Of a DNA stretch of 64,000 bases, positions 11,540-22,455 are shown one piece after another (position 1 is the stretch's first letter; every line of letters begins with the position of its first letter). The notes beneath the pieces are model-generated. The model had not been told where the DNA came from. It ran no database searches and saw only the letters and a list, made by a program, of their open reading frames with translations. The stretch is from contig CM026557.1 of the NCBI GenBank assembly GCA_015143295.1, positions 31,815,965 through 31,879,964 on the forward strand, in the 5' to 3' direction. A program made the translations under genes and the position numbers. This DNA comes from Tetracentron sinense (taxonomy: Eukaryota > Streptophyta > Magnoliopsida > Trochodendrales > Trochodendraceae).

Positions 11540-12425
11540 GTGCGTTATTAGTAAATGAATGTCTAGCTAGAGTGTTGATCAACACAGGATCCACTCATTC
11601 CTTTGTCTCACCTAGTTTTGCAAAGGCATTTTCATCCGAGTTGAGTCCGTTGGAGTATAAATAATCCATTTGGACTCCATTTGGCAAGTTGGTGGTAGTG
11701 GACCGAATATACAAGGATTGTGTTGTCCAAGTGGGCCAAAATGAGTTGTTGGCTGACCTAATTATCCTAGATTTCTAAGCTTTCAATGACATCCTGGAAG
11801 GTTTGTGGCGCACCACGGGCATGTGACTTGTTTCGAGAAGATGGTGAACTTCAGGCTGAAGGGTGTAAAGCCGTTTCATTTATGAGGGTTGCAGAGGAGA
11901 GACATTGCTCGCGTCGCAACATTAAGCCTTTCGAATTCAGAGGCACGAGACTCCTCAACCATTTAGGTTGTGAGTGAGTACTTAGACGTGTTCCCCAAGG
12001 AATTGTCTGGATTGCCTCCAGATCGAGAGATCAAATTTGAGATAGAGCTTGCTCTGAGCACTGCTCCAATTTCTAGGGCTCCATACAGGATGGCCCCAAT
12101 AGAGCTTAAGGAGTTGAAGGAGCAGATCGAAGAGTTGCAACAACTTGGTTTCATCCGACCAAGTGTGTCACTATGGAGAACTCTGGTACTCTTCGTGAAG
12201 AAGAAATATAGGTCGATGAGGATGTGCATTGACTATAGGCAGTTGGACAAAGTCACTATCAGGAATCTTTATCCTTTGCCTCGGATAGACGACTTGTTTG
12301 ACCAACTGAAAGGAGCAAGACTTTTCTCCAAGATTGATCTCTGATCGGGTTATCATTAGTTGAAGATCAAGGCTGAAGATGTTCCCAAGACTGCTTTCAG
12401 GACTCGGTACGGGCACTAAGAGTTT
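11540..12425 (+). pseudogene. pol: Gypsy_A protease and first part of RT
   Basis: The protease region reads [13 protein letters not shown] near 11570-11610, with the catalytic Asp replaced by Asn. Frame breaks follow to about 11960. The RT N-terminus is recognisable from [20 protein letters not shown] and [16 protein letters not shown] (11970-12344), with [18 protein letters not shown] replaces an Arg codon at 12343-12345 and a TAA occurs at 12418-12420. At 12425 the gene stops at the 5' LTR of Gypsy_B and resumes in the same codon series at 22456. Confidence 0.88.
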
Positions 12426-13014
12426 TGTAGAGCCCCAAAATTTAGATTCACTGTTCATGTGAATAGTGCTATGAATAGTGTGTGAATAGTACTGTGAATA
12501 GTGTCGTCAAGGCCTAAAGCCTTAATGAAATTGCGGGTTCATGTTTTATAATAAAAGGAGGTATTGAATGAATCAAAATATGTATGGAAAGTGTTTTGGG
12601 GGTAGGGACAAATGAAAAATGAGAGTATAACATACCCCAAGTGTCAAAGAAATGGATGCCTAAACATACCCTCAACTTTAAAGAGCTCCAGAATTCTCGC
12701 TTCAAGGTTCATGTTTATCACTTTTTCAGATTTGGAGTCGACGTTGGGTCAAACGTTAGATTTCCGGAAGCGAGTCTGCTGAAAATCTGGGCTGCTGAAA
12801 GCCATTTACGGATCAGTTAGCTTCAAGGGAAATTTGGTCTATGAAGATAGAAAATTAGAAATTTGTAAAACATGAAAGTTTTAGCCCTTTCAAAGACAAA
12901 TCCAACGCAAGTTGAATCATCAAAATCGGACAAACGAGTCAAAAGTGATGGCCAAAATACTAAAGCGGGAAAAAGGCAAAATTTTCCTGTCTTGACTCGG
13001 CGCCAAGTGCCTTG

Positions 13015-13130
13015 GACTCGTCGACGAGTCAACCCACCAGAATGTGAAAATAACCCACTCGTCGACGATTTTTAACCCCTCGTCAACGACCACAACCCAC
13101 TTGTCGACGACTGGAGACCTCTCGTCGACG
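13015..13130 (+). repeat. Palindrome array in Gypsy_B U3
   Basis: Six or so copies or variants of CTCGTCGACGA(G) are spaced 20-30 bp apart, each centred on the SalI-like GTCGAC palindrome. The 3' LTR copy is at about 20620-20745. The same word occurs in the unrelated Copia_E LTR. Confidence 0.8.
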
Positions 13131-13228
13131 ATTACATGCACAGAACGACCCAGAACTTTTCCAACCAACCTTGGGAAGATATTTTGAGATATTTTCAAGG
13201 ATTTTTAGGGGTTTTGGCAACCCTAGAA

Positions 13229-13237
13229 CTATAAATA
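13229..13237 (+). promoter_or_regulatory. TATA box of Gypsy_B 5' LTR
   Basis: CTATAAATA is preserved in both LTRs (13229 and 20837), about 100 bp after the palindrome array. Confidence 0.75.
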
Positions 13238-13779
13238 CGATTTGAATTCGTGGGATTCATCTACTCAAACCCTAAGCTTAGATTTTTGAGAGATTGAAGA
13301 AGAGAAGAAGAAGAAGAACACTTTGATTTCTCAAACCGTTCTTCTCAGACCAAAGTGAAGCTAAATCCTTGCTTCTAAGTTTGTACCTTACGAATTTTAG
13401 TGTTTTAAAGCTTGGGTTTTCTACCCAAGGTGATTCTCAAATTCTAAAATCAAAAGAGGGGTTTTTGGTTTGTTTTTCCAGTCAAGGTTCAGGCTTCTCA
13501 AAGCTTCAACCAAGCTTGATTCTTGTTCCACAGAAGTGTAAAAACTTCTATTTCAGGTAGATACACTCTACTATCTACCCTTGACTATTCTTTAAATCAA
13601 ACCATGTTTTAAAACGTGTTCTTGGATGAATTGGATGATGATTTCTAAGTGTTTGTAAGCTATCACTATTATTGAAGTTCTATGATTATGAATCCATGTT
13701 TTTAAACTTTCTAAGTATAATATGATGTTCACATGCACTCTATGCACTCTATGGTCTTCCCAATTACTCTAAGGCTCAT

Positions 13780-14330
13780 AAGTCTCGCATGTCTCCATGA
13801 TTTCTCTTAAGTGCGGTTTATCGAAGCATTCATAAGAATCTCTAAGAACTCATAAGCTATCAAGCTCATAAGCATTGATAAAGCCAAACATCGGATTGGT
13901 CAAGGGTAGGGTATATCCAAGGATATATCATGTCTGGCTCTAAGAAATCTCATAAGAAATCAAGGATCTTGGCAGCCCACTTCTATGTATTCGATGAAGG
14001 GTATTTACATGCCCGGCTCTAAGTCTTTTCACGGGTGCTAAGGTCTGGCTCTAAGTTAATGCTCATAAGAAATTTCACAAGAATCAAGGAGGTTGGTAGC
14101 CCAGGATTGTGCGGGTACTAACCTCTGGCTCACAAGAACTCATAAGAACCTCATAAGCTCATAAGATCTCATACGTCTCATAAGTGAACGCTCACAAGCT
14201 CATAAGTGTTCTAAGATTTCACGGCTCACAAGAACTCTAAGAACTCTAAGGAATTCAAAGAACTCATAAGACTTGATTCTCATACTCTCATAAGACTCAT
14301 ATGGTTTTGAACTTCATAAGAACTCATAAG
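13780..14330 (+). repeat. CTCATAAG-type octamer cluster in Gypsy_B LTR
   Basis: More than twenty copies or near copies of CTCATAAG and CTCTAAG or CTCACAAG are scattered over about 550 bp, interleaved with hairpins H1 (about 13912-13929) and H2 (13999-14014). The 3' LTR has the same cluster at about 21370-21930. Confidence 0.75.
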
Positions 14331-14836
14331 GAAACAGTTTTGGAATTGGTACTGGTTTTGACGGATTTTTATGCTCTATGGCTCTATGTCTTGCATGCTC
14401 CATGTTATTATTATCTCACCATTAGCTAGTAGTTTGTATATCACTGAGTATTCGATGTCTGTGGCACGAAGCCTTGGATAGAGGAAGAATACTACGAGCC
14501 GGAGCCTACCATGGATCATTTCCAGGACGAGGGGGCATTAGATGGGCGACCCGACTTTGACTTTTGTTGATTGATCTAAGATGAGAGATTTTGTAGGTTG
14601 AGAGTGGGACTTGTCCACTCCATCCTTTTTGGCATGTTCTGTTGGTTCAGACTTGAACCGAATGATAAGTGTATTTTATTATAAACTATTTCCGCTTTGT
14701 TTCCTCTATGTGTTATAACTTGTGTACTCTGACAGGTTGATATGTATGCCTTATGTATCATACGGGATGTATGATACGGCGGTCACGAGCTAAAGTATCC
14801 CTAACTCTTAAGGGGTATTTTGGGTCACGACAGACT

Positions 14837-14848
14837 TCGTATCAAAGC
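14837..14848 (+). other. Gypsy_B primer binding site
   Basis: TCGTATCAAAGC is a two-mismatch version of the tRNA-iMet site, just after the LTR. Confidence 0.65.
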
Positions 14849-15221
14849 CTAGGGATTAGTTCTCTAGGGCTAAGTCGTCTTCTAAGCGGAAGCATGTTCT
14901 TGGAGTTGAACTTAGAACTCGAATGAAATTTTTACTTAAGATGATACCGTGACATAATGGGTATCAAGTAAGTCCTTAGGTCAATCTAGGAAGTTTAGAT
15001 TCCAAGTATGGACTGGTCATCTAGTCTTAACCTGTAACCGGTTAACTCATTAGTCGAGTTAAGTACTTAGCACCGCTAGGATTCTATTGGTCTGTTCATA
15101 CTATTATGTGTATACTCCGATGTATACTACGCCATATAAGGTGAGTTATCAACTACAATATGACATGTCGATCATCTGGTTTCCACGGGACTCACGTTGT
15201 GCTATTGTTCTCAGGAAACAA

Positions 15222-16426
15222 CCATGAGATGAAATACCAGGGGTCGTTGATACCAGACCAGGGGGAATGGAGGAGAGGCTCCATTAGGCGATGAGCAGCC
15301 CGACATCTCACGACTTATGGAGACTGTGGTAGAGACCATGGCTATCCTTGCTGCCAGGCAGCCTACTGTTACACCTACGCCATCACCTGGGTTTACGCCA
15401 GTCCATCACACTGCAGGACTTGAAGCATTCAGGAGGCTCCGTCCTCCTAGCTTTTATGGGACGACAGACCCGATGGTCGTCGAGGCCTGGATAATGTAGT
15501 TGGAGAAAATTTTCGGGCACTCCGCTGTACTGATGAGTAGAGGGTGGAATGGGCTTCCTTCGTGATGGAAGGTGAAGTTGAGCACTGGTGGAGATCTGCA
15601 CTGAGGCAGAGGGACATCACCAAGGCAGGGGAGCCATGGACATGGGGAGAGTTCATGGATGTCTTCTATAAGCAATACTTCTCGGTATTCATCAGGGAGC
15701 AGAAGGAGTGGGAGTTTGTGTCCCTCGAACAGGGGGAGATGACTGTGGTCGAGTACGAGGCCAAATTCACAAAGTTGTTGAGGTTTGCACCTTATATGAT
15801 CGCATCTGAGCACATGCGAATCAGGAAGTTTGAGAGAGGGTTGAAGTCCTTTATCAAGGATAGGATCGCCGTGCTCCAGGTGGAAACTTGGGGAGACATA
15901 GTGAGCAAGGCAAAGATCGTCGAGAAGGGTTCGGAGGACTTCCTCAGACGAAGAGGTATGACCAGAGGACAGTCTAGTGGCTCAGCACCACCTAAGAAGA
16001 GGGCCAAGACTGCTCCATATCAGACTTCACAGCCTAGGCAGGCTTAGAGGCCTCCTTTTGCCCCACAGGCACCTCACCCTACTACCACGCATGCGACCAG
16101 ATATAGGCCACCCATATCCTCAACATCGTCACCATTTGAGGAGTGCAATGTTTGTGGTAAGAGGCACAAGGCCGGAGAGTGTCATAGACTTTCCGGGGGT
16201 TGTTTCCACTGTGGTGATCAGGGCCACATGATCAAGGATTGTCCACGGAGGCAGTTACCGGCCAAGCCATAGGGAGTTCGACCTCCAGTCAAGCAGGTTT
16301 CACAGCAAGGGTCTTCACAGGCTTCTAAGCCCCCACTGCCTACCCAGCCGCCTCGCCAGGCGAATCAGGGACAGGTTTTCGCCATGACCGAGCAGGATGC
16401 ACATGCATCTGATGATGTTGTGTAAG
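15222..16426 (+). pseudogene. gag: Gypsy_B gag remnant
   Basis: The ATG at 15222 is followed two codons later by TGA where Gypsy_C has an Arg codon. The body has AFRRLRPPSFYG (about 15425), a long intact stretch 15544-16047 (YKQYFSVFIREQKEWEFV, YEAKFTKLLRFAPYM), and two zinc-knuckle boxes at about 16145-16245 (CNVCGKRHKAGEC and CFHCGDQGHMIKDC). The second is a perfect CCHC. Stops at 15497, 15538, 16045 and 16270 are mostly Gln or Glu codons turned to TAG. The exon ends at 16426 before GTACGC. Confidence 0.88.
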
Positions 16427-16559
16427 GTACGCTCAAGTCAAATTGTTTAAGTTTATGAGATGTTGACTATATGTGATGTATGTACATGCTTGTATAAACA
16501 TGTTACTTATATGTTATGATTCTTTACGCTTTGTTTGACGTAGAAAGTATAATGTTCAG
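16427..16559 (+). other. Intron-like segment between gag and protease, Gypsy_B
   Basis: This 133-bp segment starts AAG|GTACGC, ends GTTCAG|G, and holds a branch-site-like TTGAC about 22 bp before its end. Its removal joins gag and protease in frame at the same Gly codon as in families A and C. Confidence 0.68.
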
Positions 16560-19500
16560 GCACCCTCTTGATTAGCGAGTGCTTAGCGTGTGTGTTAATT
16601 GACACTGGATCATCGCATTCTTTTATCTCGCCTAGCTTTTCCAAGGGCTTTGCCTCAGAGCCGAGTCGATTACCCTAGGAGTTATCCATTTTGACTCCGC
16701 TCGGCAGGTCGGTCGATGCGGACAAAGTGTATCGGGGTTGCATTGTACAAGTTGGGTAGCATGACTTGCCAGTTGATCTAATTATCCTGGAATTTTAAGA
16801 TTTGGACTTCGACGTCATTCTTGGCATGGATTGGCTCTCAACTCACTATGGGCATGTGGCGTGCTTCGAGAAGATGGTGAACTTCAAACCAATTGGGAAG
16901 AAGCCATTTCATTTCTGAGGACTACGGAAGTGAGACATCACCCGTCTTGCAGCTCTAAGTTTATCAAAACCAGAGGAGCAAGACTCCACAGCCATCCTGG
17001 TTATGTGCGAGTATATGGATGTGTTTCCCGAGGAATTGCCTGGGTTGCCTCCAGATTGAGTGGTAGAATTTGCTATTGAGCTTACTCCTTGCACTGCTTC
17101 GATTTCTAGGGCTCCGTACAGGATGGCCCCTATTGAGCTTAAGGAGTTGAAGGAGCAATTGGAGGAATTATAGAAGCTTGGTTTCATCTGGCTGAGTGTT
17201 TCACCATGGGGAGCTCCTGTACTCTTCGTGAAGAAGAAGGATGAGTCAATGCGGATGTGCATTGACTACATGCAGCTGAACAAGGTCACGATCAAGAATC
17301 GTTATCCATTGCCTCAGATAGACGACTTGTTCGATCAGCTCAAGGGAGCGAGGTTCTTCTCGAAGATTGATCTTCGATCCGGGTATCATCAGTTGAAGAT
17401 CAAGGCTGAAGACGTTCCCAAGTCTGCCTTCAGGACTCGGTATAGGCACTACGAGTTCCTGGTCATACCTTTTGGTCTGACGAATGTGCCAGCTGCTGTT
17501 ATGGATTTGATGAACCGGGTATTCAGATCATCTCTCGATCGATGTGTGATCGTGTTCATCGATGATATCCTTGTGTATTCCAAGACACGGGATGATCATG
17601 CGAGACATCTTCGCCTTACATTGCAGACTCTTCGAGAGCATAGCCTGTATGCTAAGTTGAGCAAGTGCGAGTTTTGGTTAGAGAAGGTGGCGTTCCTTGG
17701 CCACATGGTATCTGCCGAGGGTATCTCAGTCGACTCTGCGAATAGATGCAGTAATGAACTGGGAGAGGCTGAAGAGTGTTACCGAGATTCACAATTTTCT
17801 CAGCCTGACAGGGTACTACAAGAGGTTTATGGAAGGATTCTCCAGCTTAGCGGCTCCGCTTACTTATCTTACGAGGAAGAATGCTAAGTTTACTTAGAGT
17901 GAGAAGTGTGAGGCAAGCTTCATGGAGTTGAAGAAGAGGCTTACTACAGCCCTTGTTCTCACGGTCCCATCTGGGAGAAGTGGTTTTGTAGTTTACAGTG
18001 ATGCATCACTTATCGGGCTATGATGTGTTCTGATGCAACATGGGAAGGTCATTGCCTACGCTTTCCGGCAGTTGAAAGACCACGAGAAGAACTATCCTAT
18101 GCACGATCTAGAGCTTGCTGCAGTTGTCTTTGCGCTGAAGATTTGGCGTCACTACCTTTATGGTAAACAGTTTAAGGTGTTCACGGATCACAAGAGCTTG
18201 AAGTATCTATTTTCCCAGAAGGAGCTAAATCTGAGGCAGCATCGATGGGTGGAATTCATAAAGGACTATGATTTATCTATCCAGCACCACCCGGGCAAGG
18301 CTAATGTGGTAGCAGATGCTCTAAGCAAGAAGTCTTTCGGACACCTAGCTCACATGATGGTTCATGAGTGGAAGATGTTGGAGGAAATGGCAAACCCTGA
18401 TACTAGTTTTAGCATGCCTGCTTCTGGGCCAGTTATGGCTAATCTTACAGTCAAGCCTTATATTCTGGTTCAGATTAAGGAGTTGCAGAGTTCGGATGCA
18501 GAGTTGCTTGCTTACCGAGACAAGTCGGTTAGTAGTGGCAGTCGGGAGTTTGCTTTGAATGGTGATGGTACCATTACATTCAAAGGCAGGTTGTGTGTCC
18601 CCGCTGACGCGGTGTTGAGGAGTGAGATCTTGGACGAGGCTCATCGATCCAAGTACATGGTACATCCTGAAGGTACTAAGATGTACCAGAATCTCAAGAG
18701 GCACTACTAGTGGCGAAACATAAAGAGGGAAGTCGCAGAGTATGTTTCTAGATGTTTGGTGTGCCAACAGGTGAAGGCCAAGCATCAGAGACCAGTAGGT
18801 CTTTTACAGTCCCTCCCTATTCCAGAATGGAAATGGGAGAATATCTCGATGGACTTCATAGTTGGCTTGCCAAGGACGGTAAGGGGCTCCGATGCAATAT
18901 GGGTTGTAGTTGATCGGTTGACAAAGTCTGCGCATTTCACACCCTATCGGACTACGTACAGCATGAGCCAGCTTGTAGCCTTATACACCAAGGAGGTGCT
19001 TCGACTGCACGGGGTGCCAGTTTCCATCATATCTGATCGAGACCCGAGATTTACTTCCAGGTTCTAGAAGGGCTTTCAGAGTGCTATGGGTTCTTGGTTA
19101 GATTTCAGCACTACCTTTCATCCTAAAACTGATGGGCAGACTGGGAGGGTGAACCAGGTGATTGAGGACATGCTCAAAGCGTGCATGTTGGACTTCCAGG
19201 GCAGTTAGGAGGATCATTTGCCATTGGTTGAGTTCGCCTACAACAATAGTTACCAAGCGAGCATCCAGATGGCACCTTTCGAGGCCTTATATGGGAGAGT
19301 TGTAGAGCTCCTCTTTACTGGGACGAGGTTGGTGAGAGAAAGGTGTTGGGTCCTGAGTTGATCGAGCAGACCGCAGATAGGGTCAAGATCATTCGGGAGA
19401 AGTTGAAGACTGCCCAAGATAAGCAGAAGAGCTATGCGGACACTCGCTCTCTGTTCGCTGCAGAGACTTGGAATTCCAAGTTGGGGATCGAGTTTTTGTG

Positions 19501-19899
19501 AAGATTTCTCCAAGCCGAGGAATCATGAGGTTTGGCAAGAGGGGGAAGCTTAGCCCGAGGTATGTGGGACCTTTTGAGGTGATTACACGCATCAGAGAAG
19601 TCGCTTACAGAGTGGCTTTACCTCCTCACATGGCAGCGGTCCATAATGTCTTTCATATTTCCATGCTCAGGAAATATGTGTCGGACCCTTCGCATGTCAT
19701 TGATCTTGATCCTGTGGAGATTCGAGAGGATCTCACATTAGTGGACCAACCGGCTCAGATCTTGGATCGTCGAGATCAAGTCTTGCGCAACAAGACAATT
19801 CCACTTGTCCTTGTGAAATGGCAGTATCATTCCAAGGAAGAGGCAACATGGGAGCGTGAGGCCGAAGTGAGGGAAAAGTACCCTCACTTGTTTGTATAA
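16560..19899 (+). pseudogene. pol: Gypsy_B pol (protease-RT-RNase H-integrase-chromodomain)
   Basis: Protease (LIDTGSSHSFIS, about 16595) keeps its Asp. RT is open from 17228 to about 17730 with [12 protein letters not shown] and an intact FIDD box at 17555-17566. A one-base frameshift near 17735 moves it to another frame ([15 protein letters not shown]). RNase H is readable at 18033-18350 ([18 protein letters not shown]). Integrase runs 18600-19470, with stops at 18708 (Trp to TAG), 19065 and 19206. The C-terminus (19468-19899) keeps the GPF module ([10 protein letters not shown]) and a chromodomain-like end with EEATWERE. Integrase chromodomains bind histone marks and steer insertion into heterochromatin. 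Confidence 0.9.
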
Positions 19900-19976
19900 T
19901 TCTTTTGTTAGATTCCATGCATTTTGTTCCTTGGTATGTTTTTGTATCATCCTAATTTCGAGGACGAAATTTCTAT

Positions 19977-19989
19977 AAGGAGGGGAGGA
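19977..19989 (+). other. Gypsy_B polypurine tract
   Basis: AAGGAGGGGAGGA abuts the 3' LTR and would prime plus-strand DNA synthesis. The preceding GACGAAATTTCTATAAGG phrase is shared in near-identical form by families A and C. Confidence 0.85.
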
Positions 19990-22020
19990 TGTAGAGCCCC
20001 GGAATTTAGATTCACTGTTCATGTGAATAGTGCGGTGAATAGTACTGTGAATAGTGCCATCAATGCCTAAAGCTTTAATGAAATTGCGGGTTCATGTTTT
20101 ATAATAAAATGAGGTACTGAATGAATCAAAATATGTATCAAAAGTGTTTTGGGGGTTATGGGCAAATGAAAAATGAGAGTATAACATAACCCAAGCGTCA
20201 AAGAAATGGATGCCTAAACATACCCTCAACTTTAAAGAGCTCCATAATTCTCGCCGCTGATTGGAATTGAGTGATTCGTGAATTTTTGAAAATTTATTGA
20301 AGCCCTCTTCAAAGTTCATTTTATCACTTTTTCAGATTTCAAGTCGAGGTTGGGTCAAACGTCAGATTTTCGGAAGCGAGTCTGCTGAAAATCTGGGCTG
20401 CTGAAAGCCATTTTCGGATCAGTCAACTTCAAGGGAAATTTGGTCTATGAAGATAGAAAAATTAGAAATTTGTAAAACATGAAAGTTTTAGCCCTTTCAA
20501 TGACAAATCCAACGCAAGTTGAATCATCAAAATCAGACAAACGAGTCAAACGTTATGGCCAAAATACTAAAGCGGGAAAAACGCAAAAATTTTACTGTCT
20601 TGACTCGACGCCGAGTGCCTTGGACTCGTCGACAAGTCAACCCGCCAATATGCGAAAATAACCCACTCGTCAACGATTTTTAACCCCTTGTCGACAACCG
20701 TAACCCATACGTCGACGAATAGAGACCCCTCGTCGACGATTACATGCGTAAAACGACCCAGAACTTTTCCAACTGACCTTGCGAAGATATTTTGAGATAT
20801 TTTCAAGGATTTTTAGGGGTTTTGGCAACACTAGAACTATAAATACGATTTGAATTCGTGGGATTCATCTACTCAAACGCTAAGCTTAGATTTTTGAGAG
20901 ATTGAAGAAGATAAGAAGAAGAAGAACACTTTGATTTCTCAAACCGTTCTTCTCAGACCAAAGTGAAGCTAAATCATTGCTTCTAAGGTTTGTACCTTAC
21001 GAATTTTAGTATTTTAAAGCTTGGGTTTTCTACCCAAGGTGATTCTCAAATTCTAAAATCAAAAGAGGGGTTTTTGGTTTGTTTTTCCAGTCAAGGTTCA
21101 GGCTTCTCAAAGCTTCAACCAAGCTTGATTCTTGTTCCACAGAAGTGTAAAAACTTCCATTTCAGGTAGATACACCTACTATCTACCCTTGACTATTCTT
21201 TAAATCAAACCATGTTTTAAAGCGTGTTCTTGGATGAATTGGATGATGATTTCTAAGTGTTTGTAAGCTATCACTATTATTGAAGTTCTATGATTATGAA
21301 TCCATGTTTTTAAACTTTCTAAGTATAATATGATGTTCATATGCACTCTATGGTTTTCCCAATTACTCTAAGGCTCATAAGTCTCGCATGTCTCCATGAT
21401 TTCTCTTAAGTGCAGTTTATCGAAGCATTCATAAGAATCTCTAAAAACTCATAAGCTATCAAGCTCATAAGCATTGATAAAGCCAAACATCGGGTTGGTC
21501 AAGGATAGGGTATATCCAAGGATATATCATGCCTGGCTCTAAGAAATCTCATAAGAAATCAAGGATCTTGGCAGCCCACTTCTATGTATTCGATGAAGGG
21601 TATTTAAATGCCCGGCTCTAAGTCTTTTCACGGGTGCTAAGGTCTGGCTCTAAGTTAATGCTCATAAGAAATCTCACAAGAATCAAGGAGGTTGGTAGCC
21701 CAGGATTGTGCAGGTACTAACCTCTGGCTCACAAGAACTCATAAGAACCTCATAAGCTCATAAGATCTCATAAGTCTTATAAGTGAACACTCACAAGCTC
21801 ATAAGTGCTCTAAGATTTCACGGCTCACAAGAACTCTAAGAACTCTAAGGAATTCAAAGAACTCATAAGACTTGATTCTCATATGCTCATAAGACTCATA
21901 TGGTTTTGAACTTCATAACAACTCATAAGGAAATGGTTTTGGAATTGGTACGGGTTTTGACGGTGTCTTGCATACTCCTTGTCATTATTATCTCATTGTT
22001 AGCTAGTAGTTTGTATATCA

Positions 22021-22039
22021 CTGAGTATTCCATGCTCAG
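22021..22039 (+). other. Hairpin H3 in Gypsy_B 3' LTR
   Basis: CTGAGTAT-TCC-ATGCTCAG pairs over eight positions, one of them U-G. It lies 20 bp before the acceptor-like CGGCAG|G. Confidence 0.65.
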
Positions 22040-22058
22040 CCGGCTATTGACTTCGGCA

Positions 22059-22193
22059 GGTGCACATGTTCCTTTCGATGTCTGTGGCACGGAGCCTTGG
22101 ATAGAGGAAGAATACTACGAGCTGGAGCCTACCATGGATCATTACCAGGATGATGGGGCATTAGATAGGCGACCCGACTTCGACTTTTGTTGA
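22059..22193 (+). other. Conserved short reading frame in Gypsy_B 3' LTR
   Basis: A 44-residue frame contains PFDVCGTEPWIEEEYYE and ends DFDFC before TGA. Upstream the frame stays open to an ATG at 21900, but only the part after GGCAG|G matches families A and C. The 5' LTR has lost the first residues by deletion; the rest (to 14570) remains open. Confidence 0.6.
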
Positions 22194-22455
22194 TCGAACT
22201 AAGATGAGAGACTTTGTAGGTTGAGAGTGGGACTTGTCCACTCCATCCTTTTTGGCATGTTTTGTTGGTTCAGACTTGAACCGAATGATAGGAGTATTTT
22301 ATTATAAACTGTTTCCGCTTTGTTTCCGCTATGTGTTATAACTTGTGTACTCTGACAGGTTGATATGTATGCCTTATGTATCATCCAGGATGTATGATAC
22401 GGCGGTCACGAGCTAAAGTATCCCTAACTCCTATGGGGTATTTTGGGTCGCGACA

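Larger units (their letters stand above)
12426..14832 (+). repeat. Gypsy_B 5' LTR
   Basis: It starts TGTAGAGCCCC and ends TCACGACA. It contains GTGAATAGTG repeats near the start, a CTCGTCGACGAG-type palindrome array at about 13015-13130, TATA at 13229, hairpins H1 and H2, and a long run of CTCATAAG-type octamers at about 13780-14330. Compared with the 3' LTR it lacks about 60 bp near 12697 and about 45 bp at 14447. The second deletion removed hairpin H3 and the start of the short reading frame. Confidence 0.95.
12426..22455 (+). mobile_element. Gypsy_B: Ty3/gypsy chromovirus nested in Gypsy_A
   Basis: LTRs at 12426-14832 and 19990-22455 flank a 5.2-kb interior. AGTTT is duplicated at 12421-12425 and 22456-22460. 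Gag, intron-like segment, protease, RT, RNase H, integrase and chromodomain are all recognisable. It lies within the RT gene of Gypsy_A just before the FLVMPF block. Most disabling changes are C-to-T or G-to-A, as from deamination of methylated cytosine. Confidence 0.96.
19990..22455 (+). repeat. Gypsy_B 3' LTR
   Basis: It starts TGTAGAGCCCC and ends TCGCGACA, followed by the AGTTT duplication. Unlike the 5' copy it retains hairpin H3 (22021-22039) and the complete short reading frame. Confidence 0.95.
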
